A stretch of 31,168 bases of DNA from Plicaturopsis crispa FD-325 SS-3 (GCA_000827205.1 KN832568.1:689372-720539), one strand, 5' to 3'. Positions 10,032 to 21,037 are shown, numbered from the stretch's first letter. Made by a program: numbers and translations. Notes: generated by a model from the letters alone, not told the origin.

Positions 10032-11552
10032 TCGGTGGGTACGTTGCATCTCAATGTTGTTGCCAACTGTAACAGACGCACTGATGCGCATCATAGTCCT
10101 GTAGTTTGTAATGCTTGGATATACCCTGTATGAAGAAACATATTCTCAACATTCAGCTCGTCACCGAGCACTCTCCAGATACGAGCGAATATTCCGTTCG
10201 TTCCTTGCACGAGAAAGCTGAGCCTTTGTAGGTTGCTCCTGATTCGACCAAGGCGTGCATAGTCGACGGCTAGTAGCATGCGCGCTTTTAAGTCTTCGCG
10301 TCGAGTATTCGTGTAAGCAGTCCGACCTGAGCGTCCGAGGACGAGCAGGATGGTAGCACTGGCAGCGCTGTCCTGGCGACCCCATCGTCACCGCACTTCA
10401 GACAGCCTGTTCCTCTCGACATCTGCAAAAAGGGAAAATGCTCGCGTAACTCTCAGGTGTCTCAGCGCTCTCAGCAGTTGTCAGTTTCGGCACATTTCTG
10501 AGAACATCTGAGAACCTCGGGCCGAGCGTGCGCGGGGGGCTCGATTGGATTCAGTAATAATGTTCCTGTTGCTTCAATAATTGGACTCTCGCTGTGTAAA
10601 TAATCTCAAGTTAAAGCACCATGGTATAGCTATGCCTACACGCTACAGGAAGAAAAATCGGAGGGACAGCTTGCCCACAAAACAAGCTACATGCTGTTTT
10701 GTAGTAGGAAAGGTTGTCAAACGCGAACATAGTCTTGCTTGCGATCAGATGCGGGCACGTGGCGTCTGAGAGCTCTGAGAGCGTCTGTCAGCACCTCTCA
10801 GATCGCGGTAGGTTGCGGAGAGCCTGAGAGCGCTGAGAGAGTTGTCAGACGCTCTCAGCAACCTAAATTTTTTGCAGATGGATTCACTGGTCATGCCTTC
10901 GTTGTTGTTTCAATTCTCCCCCTCAGAACCTCATGAATTTGGACAGCGACGGCACTCATACAGAGTTGAGGGATGTGTTAATCACCGCATCACGGTCTTG
11001 GAAGGGACCTGAGGGAATCTGCCTTCCAGGCAAGGGTCTTTGAAGGAAATCAGAGCGGTGGAGGAGACCCGGGAGGGGGGGGGTTCCGATGGACACATAT
11101 TTGTAGGGTGTCTTTCTCTCCCAGTCTGGAGAACGTACGGGGCACGTAGGTTGGCCTTGCAGGACATTTTTCGCAATGTGATTGAGTCAGGGGTAGGGCC
11201 CAATGTGGGAAGTATTAAATAAGAAGCGCCTATGCGAGCCTCGTGTTGAACTTGAACGCCCAACTTGTTCTGCCCGGCGAGGCCTGCCAGTGCTTTAGTG
11301 GCAGATTTGCCCTGCTCGCTCAACAGGACTTGAATCGTTCTTTCACGCTCACGAGTACTGCCAGAAACCACCAGATTGCTCGAGATTCATTAGTTTCTGG
11401 ATAATACGGGTACGTCACGGCCATTTGATTCGCTACTTCACCCCGGCCCATAGATATGAATGGCCATTGGCAGCTGCTAACGACGAAGTCTCCTGGAACA
11501 AGATACTGTATCTCATCGTGCTCAACGTAATCAGTAGCATCGTCGAATCGTG
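10032..11552. other. 1.5-kb non-genic stretch with repeats
   Basis: No convincing gene is seen between the GFA gene and the first F-box-like gene. A 129-codon minus-strand frame at 10982-11371 has no recognisable motif, and other frames are short. The stretch contains the CTGAG/CTCAG inverted-repeat clusters (10451-10858) and a run of nine G near 11076-11084. The last ~180 bp before 11553 should include the promoter of the next gene. Confidence 0.5.
10451..10858 (+). repeat. Paired clusters of CTGAG/CTCAG inverted repeats
   Basis: Eleven CTCAG or CTGAG pentamers fall in two clusters, five in about 10451-10515 and six in 10765-10858. A 14-bp block at 10460-10473 is an exact inverted repeat of 10825-10838. 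Within the right cluster, 10775-10792 and 10841-10858 form an 18-bp imperfect inverted repeat (16 of 18 bases). A ~400-bp unit with complex inverted ends would fit a non-autonomous DNA transposon, but no target-site duplication or transposase was found. Confidence 0.6.
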
Positions 11553-12563
11553 ATGTCTACTTTGTCGTCTGGCCCTTCTTCGGACATCGACCACGATTCT
11601 TATCTTTCGGACCACTGTCTCTGGAGCAGCCTCCCCGGAGAACTTATTGTCGAGATTATTGAAACAGGCGCCTGCATCTCACCAAGACTCGCTATCACAC
11701 TGTGTTCCGTCTCTTCCTGGACACGAGACCTCGCTATCGAAGGCCTACGCACGATCGTGCTCAACACCGAAGACGAGCTATCACATTTTCCCTCCCTCGT
11801 ACAGCTCCATCGACACCTAGCTACTGAGCTTGCACGCGATATCGACAGCGGTCGGCCTCCCCGCGCACCCCGTTTCGTGACGGAGAATATTTGGTGGGGC
11901 AAGGAGATAGCATCGTTCGATATGCGCTCGGCGTTGAGATTGCGAGGTGCGAAATTCATGATGCAAAACATTGTCCATTTCGCAGCGCGCCGCGAGTTGA
12001 TCCCATTCTTCGAGTTCGAATGCGGGTATATGGTCAGACCCTATCGACTGTTCCACTTGGGCCCTGACCGTGCCCACACGTCGCGGCATGCGTCTCACAT
12101 ACACGTCGCGCCCTACCAGACAGACAAGACCTATCATGTTCATCTACTATCGTCACCCCCAGAGCCCTGCACTCATATCGCCATTCCGTTTGCTGGGCTG
12201 GAGTGGAAAGATATGCCAACAATCCCGGCGGCCATCAAGCAATTCGTATTGGTGTTCTACGACCACGAGTTGAGCCAGGATGTAGTCGCGAAGTGGTTTG
12301 CCACGATACGTGCCCGAGATGGACGGATTTACTTTGCTACAGCAGAGTTGGACACCGTACAGGCGAGGTGGGAGGAGGAGGTGCGTGGAGGTGCGAGTAT
12401 ATGGCGGCGCGCGGTGAGGGAGACGCACCGATGGCAAGAAAACCCAGAACATATGCATATGATACGGGAGGCGTGGCAGCAGGGCTGGGCTGGACTGTCT
12501 GAAGGGCAACTCAAGTCCAGGTTTAGAGAGGCGGTGGACGGCGTTCTCGCGAGCTCGTTGTAA
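11553..12563 (+). CDS. F-box-like protein, tandem paralogue 1
   Basis: A single-exon gene of 336 residues, unusual among the intron-rich neighbours. The N-terminal part LWSSLPGELIVEIIETG (residues ~25-41) has the LPxEL...I pattern of an F-box; F-box proteins usually link a substrate receptor to the SCF ubiquitin ligase through Skp1. The rest is not a recognisable LRR or WD40 domain. The C-terminal part contains RARDGRIYFATAE and SIWRRAVRETH, both shared with the paralogue at 13447. Many such lineage-specific F-box-like genes occur in mushrooms, often in tandem. The ATG at 11553 is preceded in frame by a GTG codon and was taken as the start. Substrate and function are unknown. Confidence 0.75.
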   Translation: MSTLSSGPSSDIDHDSYLSDHCLWSSLPGELIVEIIETGACISPRLAITLCSVSSWTRDLAIEGLRTIVLNTEDELSHFPSLVQLHRHLATELARDIDSGRPPRAPRFVTENIWWGKEIASFDMRSALRLRGAKFMMQNIVHFAARRELIPFFEFECGYMVRPYRLFHLGPDRAHTSRHASHIHVAPYQTDKTYHVHLLSSPPEPCTHIAIPFAGLEWKDMPTIPAAIKQFVLVFYDHELSQDVVAKWFATIRARDGRIYFATAELDTVQARWEEEVRGGASIWRRAVRETHRWQENPEHMHMIREAWQQGWAGLSEGQLKSRFREAVDGVLASSL

Positions 12564-12599
12564 AGGAGCTTCTCGATTTTGAAGGTGTGTGCTTGGGAG

Positions 12600-12985
12600 C
12601 TACGTGCATATGCTGGTGAGTGACACATATTAATCCCATGCGTGTATCTCAATTTTCTCTCTCCGTAGGACCAAAAGGTTGGCTACGCGGCTTCCCTTCT
12701 GCTGGATGCCGCTTCCGCCTCTCACTCAGTTGCGGGAGCGTTTGCATTCATGGCTTAGCTGACGATTTGCTCGAGATGCGACCACAGGCGCCGCGTCGGC
12801 GTCCTTGACAGGCTTGCGTCCTTTCTTCCTCCTCGCGCGCAGTCCCCTCCCGAAACATTTAAAGTCGTTTGATCTGCGCGCGGAGAATCCATGTACACCA
12901 TCTCAAATCTGACACTGGCTAAGGGAACGTGGCATGTACCCCTTCTCGTCGAATCCGGATCCATGATGCCTTGTTTATCGCAGTT
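12600..12985 (-). pseudogene. Broken copy of the Cdc27/POLD3 3' end
   Basis: This stretch aligns by eye with 14580-14890, the last intron-exon region of the intact Cdc27 gene, in the same orientation. On the minus strand, FDEKGYM (near 12930-12955) matches FDAKGYMG at the end of intact exon 8. KDADAAP near 12800 matches KDADSAA, and IQQKGS near 12700 matches VQQKGS just before the intact C-terminus. Between these blocks the frame is shifted and stops appear, and the terminal SFF motif is lost. Only about the last 100 codons plus one intron are represented, and nothing upstream is present, so it cannot make the subunit. It is best explained as a by-product of the duplication that created the two F-box-like genes. 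Confidence 0.8.
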
Positions 12986-13446
12986 TGTCGCCGTATAAAC
13001 TAGTCAACATGTGTTCGACCTGCTTCTATCGATCCCCGAGTGTTTTCTCGTCGACTTAATATTGCAGTAACCCGCAATCTTCGTGACTTACAGTAAGCCT
13101 TTATAGGTCTCTTCTTGATGTTATTCATGTGCTCACTAAATGCCTTAGTACCAGTGCCCTTGAAGTTCAAGCAGTCGTTGGTGCTCATTATCAGGTAGAT
13201 CAGATTACGGGACAACCCCGCTTGCGTGCAGCGCTTAATCACTGCCATGTCGAGCTAGTCAAAGACCATCCTTTGCAAGCGGTGTAGCAGCACCTGCTAC
13301 TGAGAGTGGACACTGTCTCGGATATCGGTACGCCAAATCACATCTGCGGCCTCGCTACTACACTGGTTCTACAAGACTAATTTGGAATATAGCATCTATC
13401 ATCGTAGTAGCGGCCGGAGGCTAGTAGCTGCCGCCGGCGATTGTTC
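12986..13446. other. Intergenic, upstream of F-box-like paralogue 2
   Basis: About 460 bp between the broken Cdc27 copy and the second F-box-like gene. It should contain the duplication junction and the promoter of the second gene. No gene, RNA or clear repeat is seen. Confidence 0.4.
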
Positions 13447-14484
13447 ATGATGGAGTCCGCTGACTCTGCCCGTCCTCTACGTCCTGATACGGACGAAAAT
13501 TGTCTTGACATCTCCGACCCTAGTCTCTGGAGTACCATTCCCGACGAGCTCGTCATCAAGATCTTCACGTCCGGCGCAACCTCGTCACTCGAATTCGCCC
13601 ACACCCTCTGTTTCGTCTCTTCGTGGACACAAGCCCTCGCCATTGACCACCTCCGTACGGTTGCGCTGAGCACCGATGACGATCTACAAAAGTACAACTC
13701 CTTCGCAGAGAGTCGCCGACGCGTCTACAAAAACAGCATCTGTGAGCCTGCGCAGAAAGTGAGACAGTTTTGGACGGAAAATCTTTGGATCCAACACGAG
13801 TGCTCCACGGTGAAGGTGCGCGACCCTTCGAACATTTTGGCAGGAGTCGTCAACCTCGCGACTAGTTTCAAGTGGCTTCACCTGCTCGTAAGATCGGCGA
13901 GCTCGAGGCTTTGGCACCTCAACAATCTGCTTCTATTGGACTCGCACGCCTTCCAGTATCCCGACGATGTGTTGAAGGATATACCGCTTTCACGCCTGCA
14001 CGTCGTACCTCACCAGACCGTCCGCCTCGTCAGCCACCTCAATCTTTTATGCTCACCTCCAAACCACGATCCAGACCACGATTCAAAGTGTTGCATGCGC
14101 ACACATCTCGCCATCCCGTTCTCAACCCCACTATTACGACAACGAACCTTGTCATTGCATCATAAACTCAAGCAACTCGTGATAGTGTTCTATCACCACG
14201 AGCTGGCTGAGGTCAGAACCGAGGAATGGTTTACCAAAATACGGGCCAGGGATGGACATATCTATTTTGCGACAGCGGAGGTAGAAAACATACAGAAAAG
14301 GTGGGAGGAAGAGATACGCGGCGGTGAGAGCATATGGAGGCGGGCGGTGAGGGAGACTCACTCGTGGCAAGAAGATCATATGGGACAAATTCGGGATGTC
14401 TGGCATTCATTCAATGCTCCTCACGGGTATTTCGAGTCAGCATTCCTGGAGGCGGAGCGCGCTGTTCTCGCAAGTCTGTTATAA
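13447..14484 (+). CDS. F-box-like protein, tandem paralogue 2
   Basis: Single exon, 345 residues if the ATG at 13447 is used; a second ATG follows immediately. The F-box-like segment LWSTIPDELVIKIFTSG (residues ~27-43) and the following SSWTQALAIDHLRTVAL align with the first paralogue (SSWTRDLAIEGLRTIVL). In the C-terminal block starting RARDGHIYFATAE, 35 of 44 residues are identical between the two proteins, whereas the middle parts differ strongly and contain length changes. The pair therefore keeps a conserved F-box-like end and C-terminal module around a fast-changing centre. It is convergent with the intact Cdc27 gene, with only 84 bp between stop codons. Function unknown. Confidence 0.75.
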   Translation: MMESADSARPLRPDTDENCLDISDPSLWSTIPDELVIKIFTSGATSSLEFAHTLCFVSSWTQALAIDHLRTVALSTDDDLQKYNSFAESRRRVYKNSICEPAQKVRQFWTENLWIQHECSTVKVRDPSNILAGVVNLATSFKWLHLLVRSASSRLWHLNNLLLLDSHAFQYPDDVLKDIPLSRLHVVPHQTVRLVSHLNLLCSPPNHDPDHDSKCCMRTHLAIPFSTPLLRQRTLSLHHKLKQLVIVFYHHELAEVRTEEWFTKIRARDGHIYFATAEVENIQKRWEEEIRGGESIWRRAVRETHSWQEDHMGQIRDVWHSFNAPHGYFESAFLEAERAVLASLL

Positions 14485-14568
14485 ACGATGATACCGATGA
14501 TGGGGGATGCGCGGGCGTGTATTTGTATAGTACAGGTGCTCGTGTACATACTTCGCCATTTAACTCTT

Positions 14569-16645
14569 CTAACTCCTCCCCTTGGCAGGACCGAAAAAGC
14601 TGGCCAGGCTCCCCTTCTGTTGAACGGCTTTCCCACCTTTCTTAGCAGCAGGCGGATTTGCTTTAGCGGGCTTGGCTGACGGTTTGCTTGAGGCAGCTGC
14701 AGAGTCGGCGTCCTTGGCTTTGAGTTTCGCCTTCGACTTGACGGGCTTGCTCTCCGGTTCTTCTTCTTCGTCCACGCTCTCGTATTCCGAGTAATCTTCC
14801 GTCACTGGGAGAAAATAGAATATATACTGTTGAGATTGATGTCGATCAGAGGAAGGCGATGAACGCACCCATGTACCCCTTTGCGTCGAACGAAGTCTTG
14901 CTCTTCACGACGCGCCGTTTCTTAAGACCGTTCTTGCCCACAGGAACAGTCTTCTTCTTCTTCCTCGGTGCAGCCTTTTGTTTCGGCACGTCGTCGTCCA
15001 TGTCGACGTCAACGTCACTTGCCTGCGTCTGGCCGTCAACGTCTGACTCCGGCGGCGGGTCGACGGAGCCTCGCGACACCCGCACGACGTGCTCTGACAA
15101 TCGTGAATATCAGACTGAGAAGACAATGCAAAAAAGAAACGGAGAAGAACTAACCGTCGTCAACATCCATCATAGCGCGCAGGCTCGGCTCCATCTCGCT
15201 GTCGGAGTCTTTCACCGTCACCTTCATCTTTCCTTTGCCCTTGTTGGTTATGGTCCGCACAGGCGCGTCGTCGTCCTCCTCGTCCTCTGACAATACAACG
15301 CCTTTCTTCACCCGCGTACTGTTGCCGGACTTCGCAGGTTCAGGTTTCGTGCGGGGAGGAGGCTTAGATTCTTCCTCCTCGCTATCGGAGGGAAGAGCCG
15401 ACTTGCGTTTCGTTCCGCGCTGTTACACCGTCAGTATACCTATATGATGGTGGTGGATGATATGTGCCTACCTTGGGCTTCGGCTTAGCATTTCCATCAC
15501 TGCTCTCCGCTTCCTCCTCTTCCTTCTTCACTTTTGCAACGGCCTTACGCTTCTCGGTCTGCTTCAACTTCTCTGCGTCCTTCAATTTCTCCGCCTCTTT
15601 CAGCTTTTCCTCTTTCTTCGCTGCCGCCTCTTTCGACTTTTCCTCCTTCGTCTTCGCCTTGCTCCAGTCGAGCTTTCCAGAGGCTTTAGGCTTCTCAGTA
15701 GGTTTCGCTGGCGCCTCTTTCTCCTTGGGCTTAGCCTTCTCAGTTTGGCCGGTCGATTCGCTCTTGACTGGGGGTGCTGGCTTGAGGACAACAGGTTGGA
15801 CCTGAGAGGAAGACGCTGAAGCCGACGCGACTTTGGCTTTAGACGGGCCTTTTCCTTTGATTAGCTAGCGTAGTTCAACAGTCAGGTGATGATTGAGACA
15901 GAGGGTGTAAAGTCCGCTCACCACGACGTTGGCGGCTGTCATGCTTCCAGCGGTGACCGCAGCCTCAGCGCCACGTGTAGCATCACTTTGACGAACGGCC
16001 AATGTGGGTGCGCATACCAGACCAGCGTCCTGAGAGCGTCGTTCAGGATAAGTTGAGTACTGCTGTGGTAACGGACGTACTTTAACGGGCGATGGTGATA
16101 GCGAATATATGTGTATAGAGTGTATTCTGGTGAACTGGGATTTTGCTCCTGTGAAGATAGCAATGAGTGTCTCAGTTGTAGTCGCTCAAATGACTCAAAC
16201 GCACCTTCGAGGTCGTCACCGCCCACTAACAAGACGCGTATCTGAGGCGTCAGCTCGTCCTCGTCGTCATTTACATCATCGGTCTCCGCATCGACGTCCA
16301 TCGAGGACTCCGGCACGTCTTCGTCGTACGGTCGCGACTTTGGCGGCGGCGACTCGCCCGTGATAAGGTAGGTCGCTGCGTAGGGTGACGCCTTGGATGC
16401 GGATACCGCGTAGTATGTCGCGAGCGCGCTGAATGACGGTGAGATTTGCCTTGATTTGACTACAAAATCAAGCTCACTTTTTGGCAGCATTGACGTGGAG
16501 AGACAGCGCGCGGCTCAGGGAGCGGAATGTGACCTTTATTCATGTCATTAGCAGTGGCATGGATGTGAGCAGAAGACAATCTGACAATGTTTTTCTCGAT
16601 GAAAAGTTGCTTGTCGAGGTAGTCATCGACCTTGGAAGACGACAT
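14569..16645 (-). CDS. cdc27: DNA polymerase delta subunit 3 (Cdc27/POLD3 family)
   Basis: This non-catalytic subunit of DNA polymerase delta links the complex to PCNA in the nucleus. Exons in transcript order: 16586-16645, 16478-16533, 16205-16428, 16081-16148, 15922-16029, 15472-15864, 15155-15419, 14869-15093, 14569-14804; all introns are GT-AG and the product is 544 residues. The N-terminus has the family pattern YLDKQLFIEKNIVTFRSLSR, then LSLHVNAAKN and YAATYLITG; HIYSLSPSPVK closes the N-terminal binding domain near residue 136. From ~170 on the chain is Lys/Glu/Ser-rich and probably disordered, with a charged stretch at 173-303. It ends in QQKGSLASFFGPAK (from residue 528), a PCNA-interacting (PIP-like) motif, although K occupies the usual Q position when FF is aligned. 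A broken 3' copy lies at 12600-12985. Confidence 0.88.
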
Positions 16646-17091
16646 AGCGAATAAACGTGGACTGCAGGGCGAGTGTGTCGAACGGTGACTGCAAGTATCG
16701 ACAGCACTTCAATTCAAGGACGCGCGAGAAAGTCAAGACGCGTTTGTGGCGCCGACAAAGACTCCGGATCCTTCATTTCACCTTCGCGGTTAAATCTCAC
16801 TGCTCGGCGCTCGCCATGCATCATACATATGTTGCGTATACAGAGCACAAGTAGAGCACTATTTGTAGTCTTCGGTGCACTGTCTTCCGGGGAAGTCCAT
16901 AATAAATAATTTCATACATACATTGCTGGAACTTGGTGGCGCAACATGACCCGTAAGCAGATACAGAGCGCAGGCGTCGAAAGAATGGACTACGGATGAG
17001 ACAGAAAGAGAGGTTGCAGCTCATGCTATGCGCAGAGGGTATTGTTGGTGAATAGTGGATGGTGTTTGGTTCCCGATGCGAATTTCTTGGA
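16646..17091. other. Intergenic, Cdc27 promoter and PSD 3' region
   Basis: 446 bp between two minus-strand genes: promoter of cdc27 and 3' untranslated region of the decarboxylase gene. I see no gene, RNA or repeat in it. Confidence 0.5.
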
Positions 17092-20000
17092 TCAATGCGA
17101 TGGGCGATGGAGGCGTCCAATGCCCATGCCCACACGGACTAGGGTCTCCAGAGACGCGCGCCCGTTGACGAGTAAATCCTCGTCCCACTCCACGACGCCT
17201 TTCTCGAAGAGGACGACTACCGTGGAGCCGCCTGAGGAGATGTGAGCGATTATTAACCGCTGCCAGTAATATGGCACTCACCGAACGCGAAATACCCCAA
17301 CTCTTCCCCGCGCTTGATCTCGTCCCCCTCGTTCGGCGTCGTCTGGATGCTCCCGACCATCATCGCGCCAATGCAGACGGCCATCACACGGCCGTACTGT
17401 GGCGTATCAATGGGTACTATCTTGCGTACATTCTCCCCGTACACGTCAAGCGTCGTACGAATTGCTTGAGGCTGCGATAGAGAAATCATTAAAATACGTC
17501 CGGCTCTTGAAAAATTCTGCTTACATTGACTGTGTAGTACTCCCCAGAGATAGAATGCATAGGTCCGATGACACCATCCACCGGGGAGTGGAAACGATGG
17601 TAGTCCTGAGGCGCCAGCCGGAAGATGGCCAACGCGCCGCCCGTGTACCGATCAGCCTGGTCCTTGTAGGCGTCCCCAAGCAGCCGAGCCACCGTAAACT
17701 CGCGGCCTTTGATCCACAGCTTGGTCGCCTCGCTGACAGTCTCAAACGCCATGAACCGACAGTCCGCAGCGCTCACTAGTCGTGAAGGGTCATCGGGGCT
17801 TTCCGTTGGCCGCGCCGAAGGTTTTAGTTTTCTGTAGAAGAACTGGTTGAAAGTTTCTACGACGGAGAGTTAGTACTATAGGGGTGCGTAAGTGACAGAA
17901 CGCCAAGACGTACTGAAGGAATCGATAGGATCGAGGATTTCGTCAACGTTAAGTTTATGGAACGAGATGAAGGATCGGATATCTTGAGCCGACTCGGGAG
18001 AGTCGTACTTGATTCCTTGCTTCACTGACATAGATCGTAATAATCGTCGCGCTAGACAAACAAGTGTTAGGTGGCATTCGAATGGATAATATCTCTCGAG
18101 TGTACCTCGTGCACCCTCCATTCGACTTTTCGCACCCTGAGTAACGGGTTAGTTAAAGTAAACGAGTAGCATGGAAAACGCATACCTTGTACAATAATCG
18201 TATACCTAACCGGACGTACACTTGCATCTTTTCCTCCTCGAGTTGACCCGTCATTCGATTTTGTACAATGATATTTGCAGAATTCTATGATCAGCCACGT
18301 GAGTTTCCATGAGCTGTGTCTGCCTGCTGCTGGAACTTACCGCCCCGAGCTTGTAGTTCCCGGACGAAACCTTGGAGATGATCTTCGTGTACCATTTCCG
18401 CTGCGCCTGGCTCGCCGTGACGAAGTTCGACACCATGATGCGGTCCACCTTCGCCCAGTCCTGGCTCGCGCACACCGCCAGGTGCGTCACGATGTCCATC
18501 TCCGCCTTCGAGTTCATGCGCGGGCGGTGGCACAGGGGGCAGTTCTTCACGTTGATCACGCGCTCGAAGGACTCGTCCGACGGCGAGTTCGAGCCGGACG
18601 AGTCCTCCGCGTCGGACGACGAGTTCGAGGCCTGCCGGTGGCGCTCGTCGGGCAGCGAGTGCGTGCTGAGCGCCGCTTGCCGAAGAGGCTGGTCCGAAGG
18701 CTCCGTAGGGTAATTGGGCGGCGGGTCGGGCATGCGGGCGTTGTCGCGCTCCTTCGTGGGCGAGTTCTCCGTCTCCGCTGGGGTCATGGGCATCGGGGGA
18801 CCAGAGAAGTCCAGCCGTTCCAACTCGATATCCCTTGGTGTGTCGGACACCATATTTGTTGGTGTGGGCAGCGAGCTCGTATCAGGCAAGCTGTCGCTTG
18901 CGTCGAGTCGCCTTTTCTCGCTGTCCGGGCGGCAGAGTTCCGTCTCAAGGCACTGTATAGCCTCAGAGATAGTGATCTCGTCTTCGTGTGGCTTCTTCCC
19001 ATGGCGGGTGAAGAATGAGGCAATGGTCTCGCTGGAAAGAGTGGAGCCCAAAGAGTCAAGCATTGACGTGATCTCGATGTGGGATAACGTCCCCGTGTCG
19101 TCAGTGTCGTACTGCTTGAGGTATTGGCGCCAAAACCGTTGGCGTAGTGCGTCGTACGGCTGGTACTTTGCTCTGCAGAGACGAAGCGCTCAGAATGACG
19201 AGCCTTATGAAGAAGAAAACAAGCTGCTCACCGGAACGTGAGGACAGGGTTATGCTTAGATTCCCAAGGCATCTCCTTCGCCGTAGATAGTGGTAGCTGG
19301 AACTCCTTCATGGGGTGGTTGCCGTCCTCTTCCGCGTCATATAAGCCCGTGACAGGGTCCCGTTGCGGAGCGTTCTCCAGGAGGTCCGACACGATAAAAC
19401 TTGCGTCGCCCACATGGTCATTGGACGAAAGCTTGTCCCAGTCGAGTACAGTGAGCTGCACCTTGAATGCCGTCTCGTACCGACGGACGTGGAAGAGCAA
19501 CTTCTCATCCCACACGGGGTTCAACGAGTGGCGGATGACGCGCGTTCGGAAGACCTTTTTACCAAACGATATAACCACGAACGGGTCCATGTCCCATCCA
19601 GTGCGGGTCACTGCATAATGCTCATTGTTAGCAGCTGCGCGCACGATACTTTGAGCTACGCACTGTTCTTCAATCGCGGGAGGTCCGTGGCGCCCTGTAT
19701 CTCAAGCATCACGATGCCCATGATATCGTTTGCTGCCGAAAAGTTGTAGTCCTCTTTCTTCTTGACCCACGACTTCCTGAACTTGTTCTTCTTCATGTTC
19801 GGGCGTCCGCCGCTGTCCGTGCGCTGGTGGCCGGTGGGCGTGGTAGTGGAGCTGAGCACCGGTGCGCTCGCCGTGGGCGTCATGGTCTGCGCACCGTACA
19901 CGTCGGAGGAGTTGGAATTGGAACGCGACGCGGTCGGCCGGCGGAAGTTGAGCTTCGGGATAGAGAACGTCGGCGACGGCGGCTTTGACGTGGTGGGCGT

Positions 20001-21037
20001 CTTGTTGTTGTTGGGCGCCGAAGAGGTTGGCGTAGACGGCGAGTCCATCGTGGTGGCGATGGGTGGTAGTGTTGGGGCGTCTGCGGGTGTAGCGGGCGGG
20101 GTGTAAAGCTGGGACAACGCTGGGGGTACATTCAACTCGTCCTCGTCCTCCTCGGAATTCGGCTCGCCTTCTTCGTCGGAGCTGATGCCGCCATCGTCCT
20201 CGTATGCAGGTCCAGCTTCATGCGACCGGATGGTCCCGAAGCCCTCCGTCTGCGTAATGTTCAACAAAGAGAAAAGAAGCGTGTAAACGGACACGTACTG
20301 GGGGTGCCGAGACCAGGCTGGGACGCGAGCGTTTCACCAGCTCTTCCCAGATCTCATCGAACTCCATGAGGTTACGCGTGTTCGGCGGAGTCACAAAGCC
20401 GCATTTCATCTCTATACTGCCGGAGGAGCTCGTCGCTCTTGTGGAGATGAGATTGACCGAGAAGGGCTGCATACACGGTCATTATTGTCTATCCAGGTCT
20501 ACACGCGGGAAGCGCACCTTATTATCTGGATCGTCAAAGGCCAGCGCTTTGCCCTCCTTGAACCAGCTCTCCAAAGGTATAGCAGCTTCGCCTATGTATT
20601 CCTTTTTGAGCATGTCCTTGTCCCAGCACACGATCTCTATCGCGCCCAGCCGCTCCGCCAGCGACAAATAGATCGGAAAGTCAAAGGTGGCATCCTTGGC
20701 AGCATATGTTGGGTTCAGATTGCGCCGTACGACGGGTGTCTGGTGTCGTGTGCTCAGGATCGAGACAACGACGAACCTGCACCGCATTCATTAGCAGAGG
20801 CACTCGGTTGAGTCGCGCTGTGGCCACTCACGGGTCGCTGGTGCCGTTCTTGTCCTTTGCGGGCAGGTCTGTGCATCCGAGGACCTGGATGCGACATATC
20901 GTGATTGGCACCTCTCCTGCGACGGGCGAAAGGTGATCACGGCCACTGCCGCGTCCGCCGGATACCCTAGCAGGGAGACGCGCCGCCGTCCGCAGAGCGC
21001 GCTTAATCTTGAGGCCTTTCTTGGGAGCTGAGACCAT
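17092..21037 (-). CDS. PSD2: C2-domain phosphatidylserine decarboxylase (PSD2 type)
   Basis: Converts phosphatidylserine to phosphatidylethanolamine at endosome/Golgi-type membranes. Exons in transcript order: 20832-21037, 20518-20776, 20299-20466, 19664-20249, 19232-19610, 18341-19172, 18186-18284, 18106-18136, 17914-18051, 17525-17856, 17282-17471, 17092-17231; 1119 residues, close to yeast Psd2. Domains: first C2 at ~45-150; a Ser/Thr/Pro-rich disordered linker; second C2 at ~385-510; an EF-hand loop [12 protein letters not shown] at ~555; a CPLC...H...C cluster at ~740-770 that may bind zinc; then the decarboxylase domain with [10 protein letters not shown] and the cleavage motif FGGST. 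Family knowledge says the chain is cut before the serine (S1076 here), which becomes the pyruvoyl cofactor. GGST, not LGST, supports the PSD2 class. The start at 21037 is the first ATG close to the C2 domain; an upstream open frame exists but looks non-coding. Confidence 0.93.

Noticed and set aside
10982-11371. 129-codon minus-strand frame in the non-genic stretch
   Set aside because: No family resemblance, and it contains a G-run region; kept only as a remark in the intergenic entry.
10032-11552. tRNA or other structured RNA gene in the long intergenic stretch
   Set aside because: No A-box/B-box pair or cloverleaf arrangement could be found by eye; the inverted repeats there do not fit a tRNA.
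14859-15290. 143-codon plus-strand frame opposite Cdc27 exons
   Set aside because: It crosses Cdc27 introns and exons on the opposite strand and is a shadow of the Lys/Asp/Glu-rich coding sequence.
18275-19018. 247-codon plus-strand frame inside the PSD2 gene
   Set aside because: It lies opposite the real, family-matching exon 6 and is an Arg/Val/Leu-rich frame expected from GC-rich antisense sequence.
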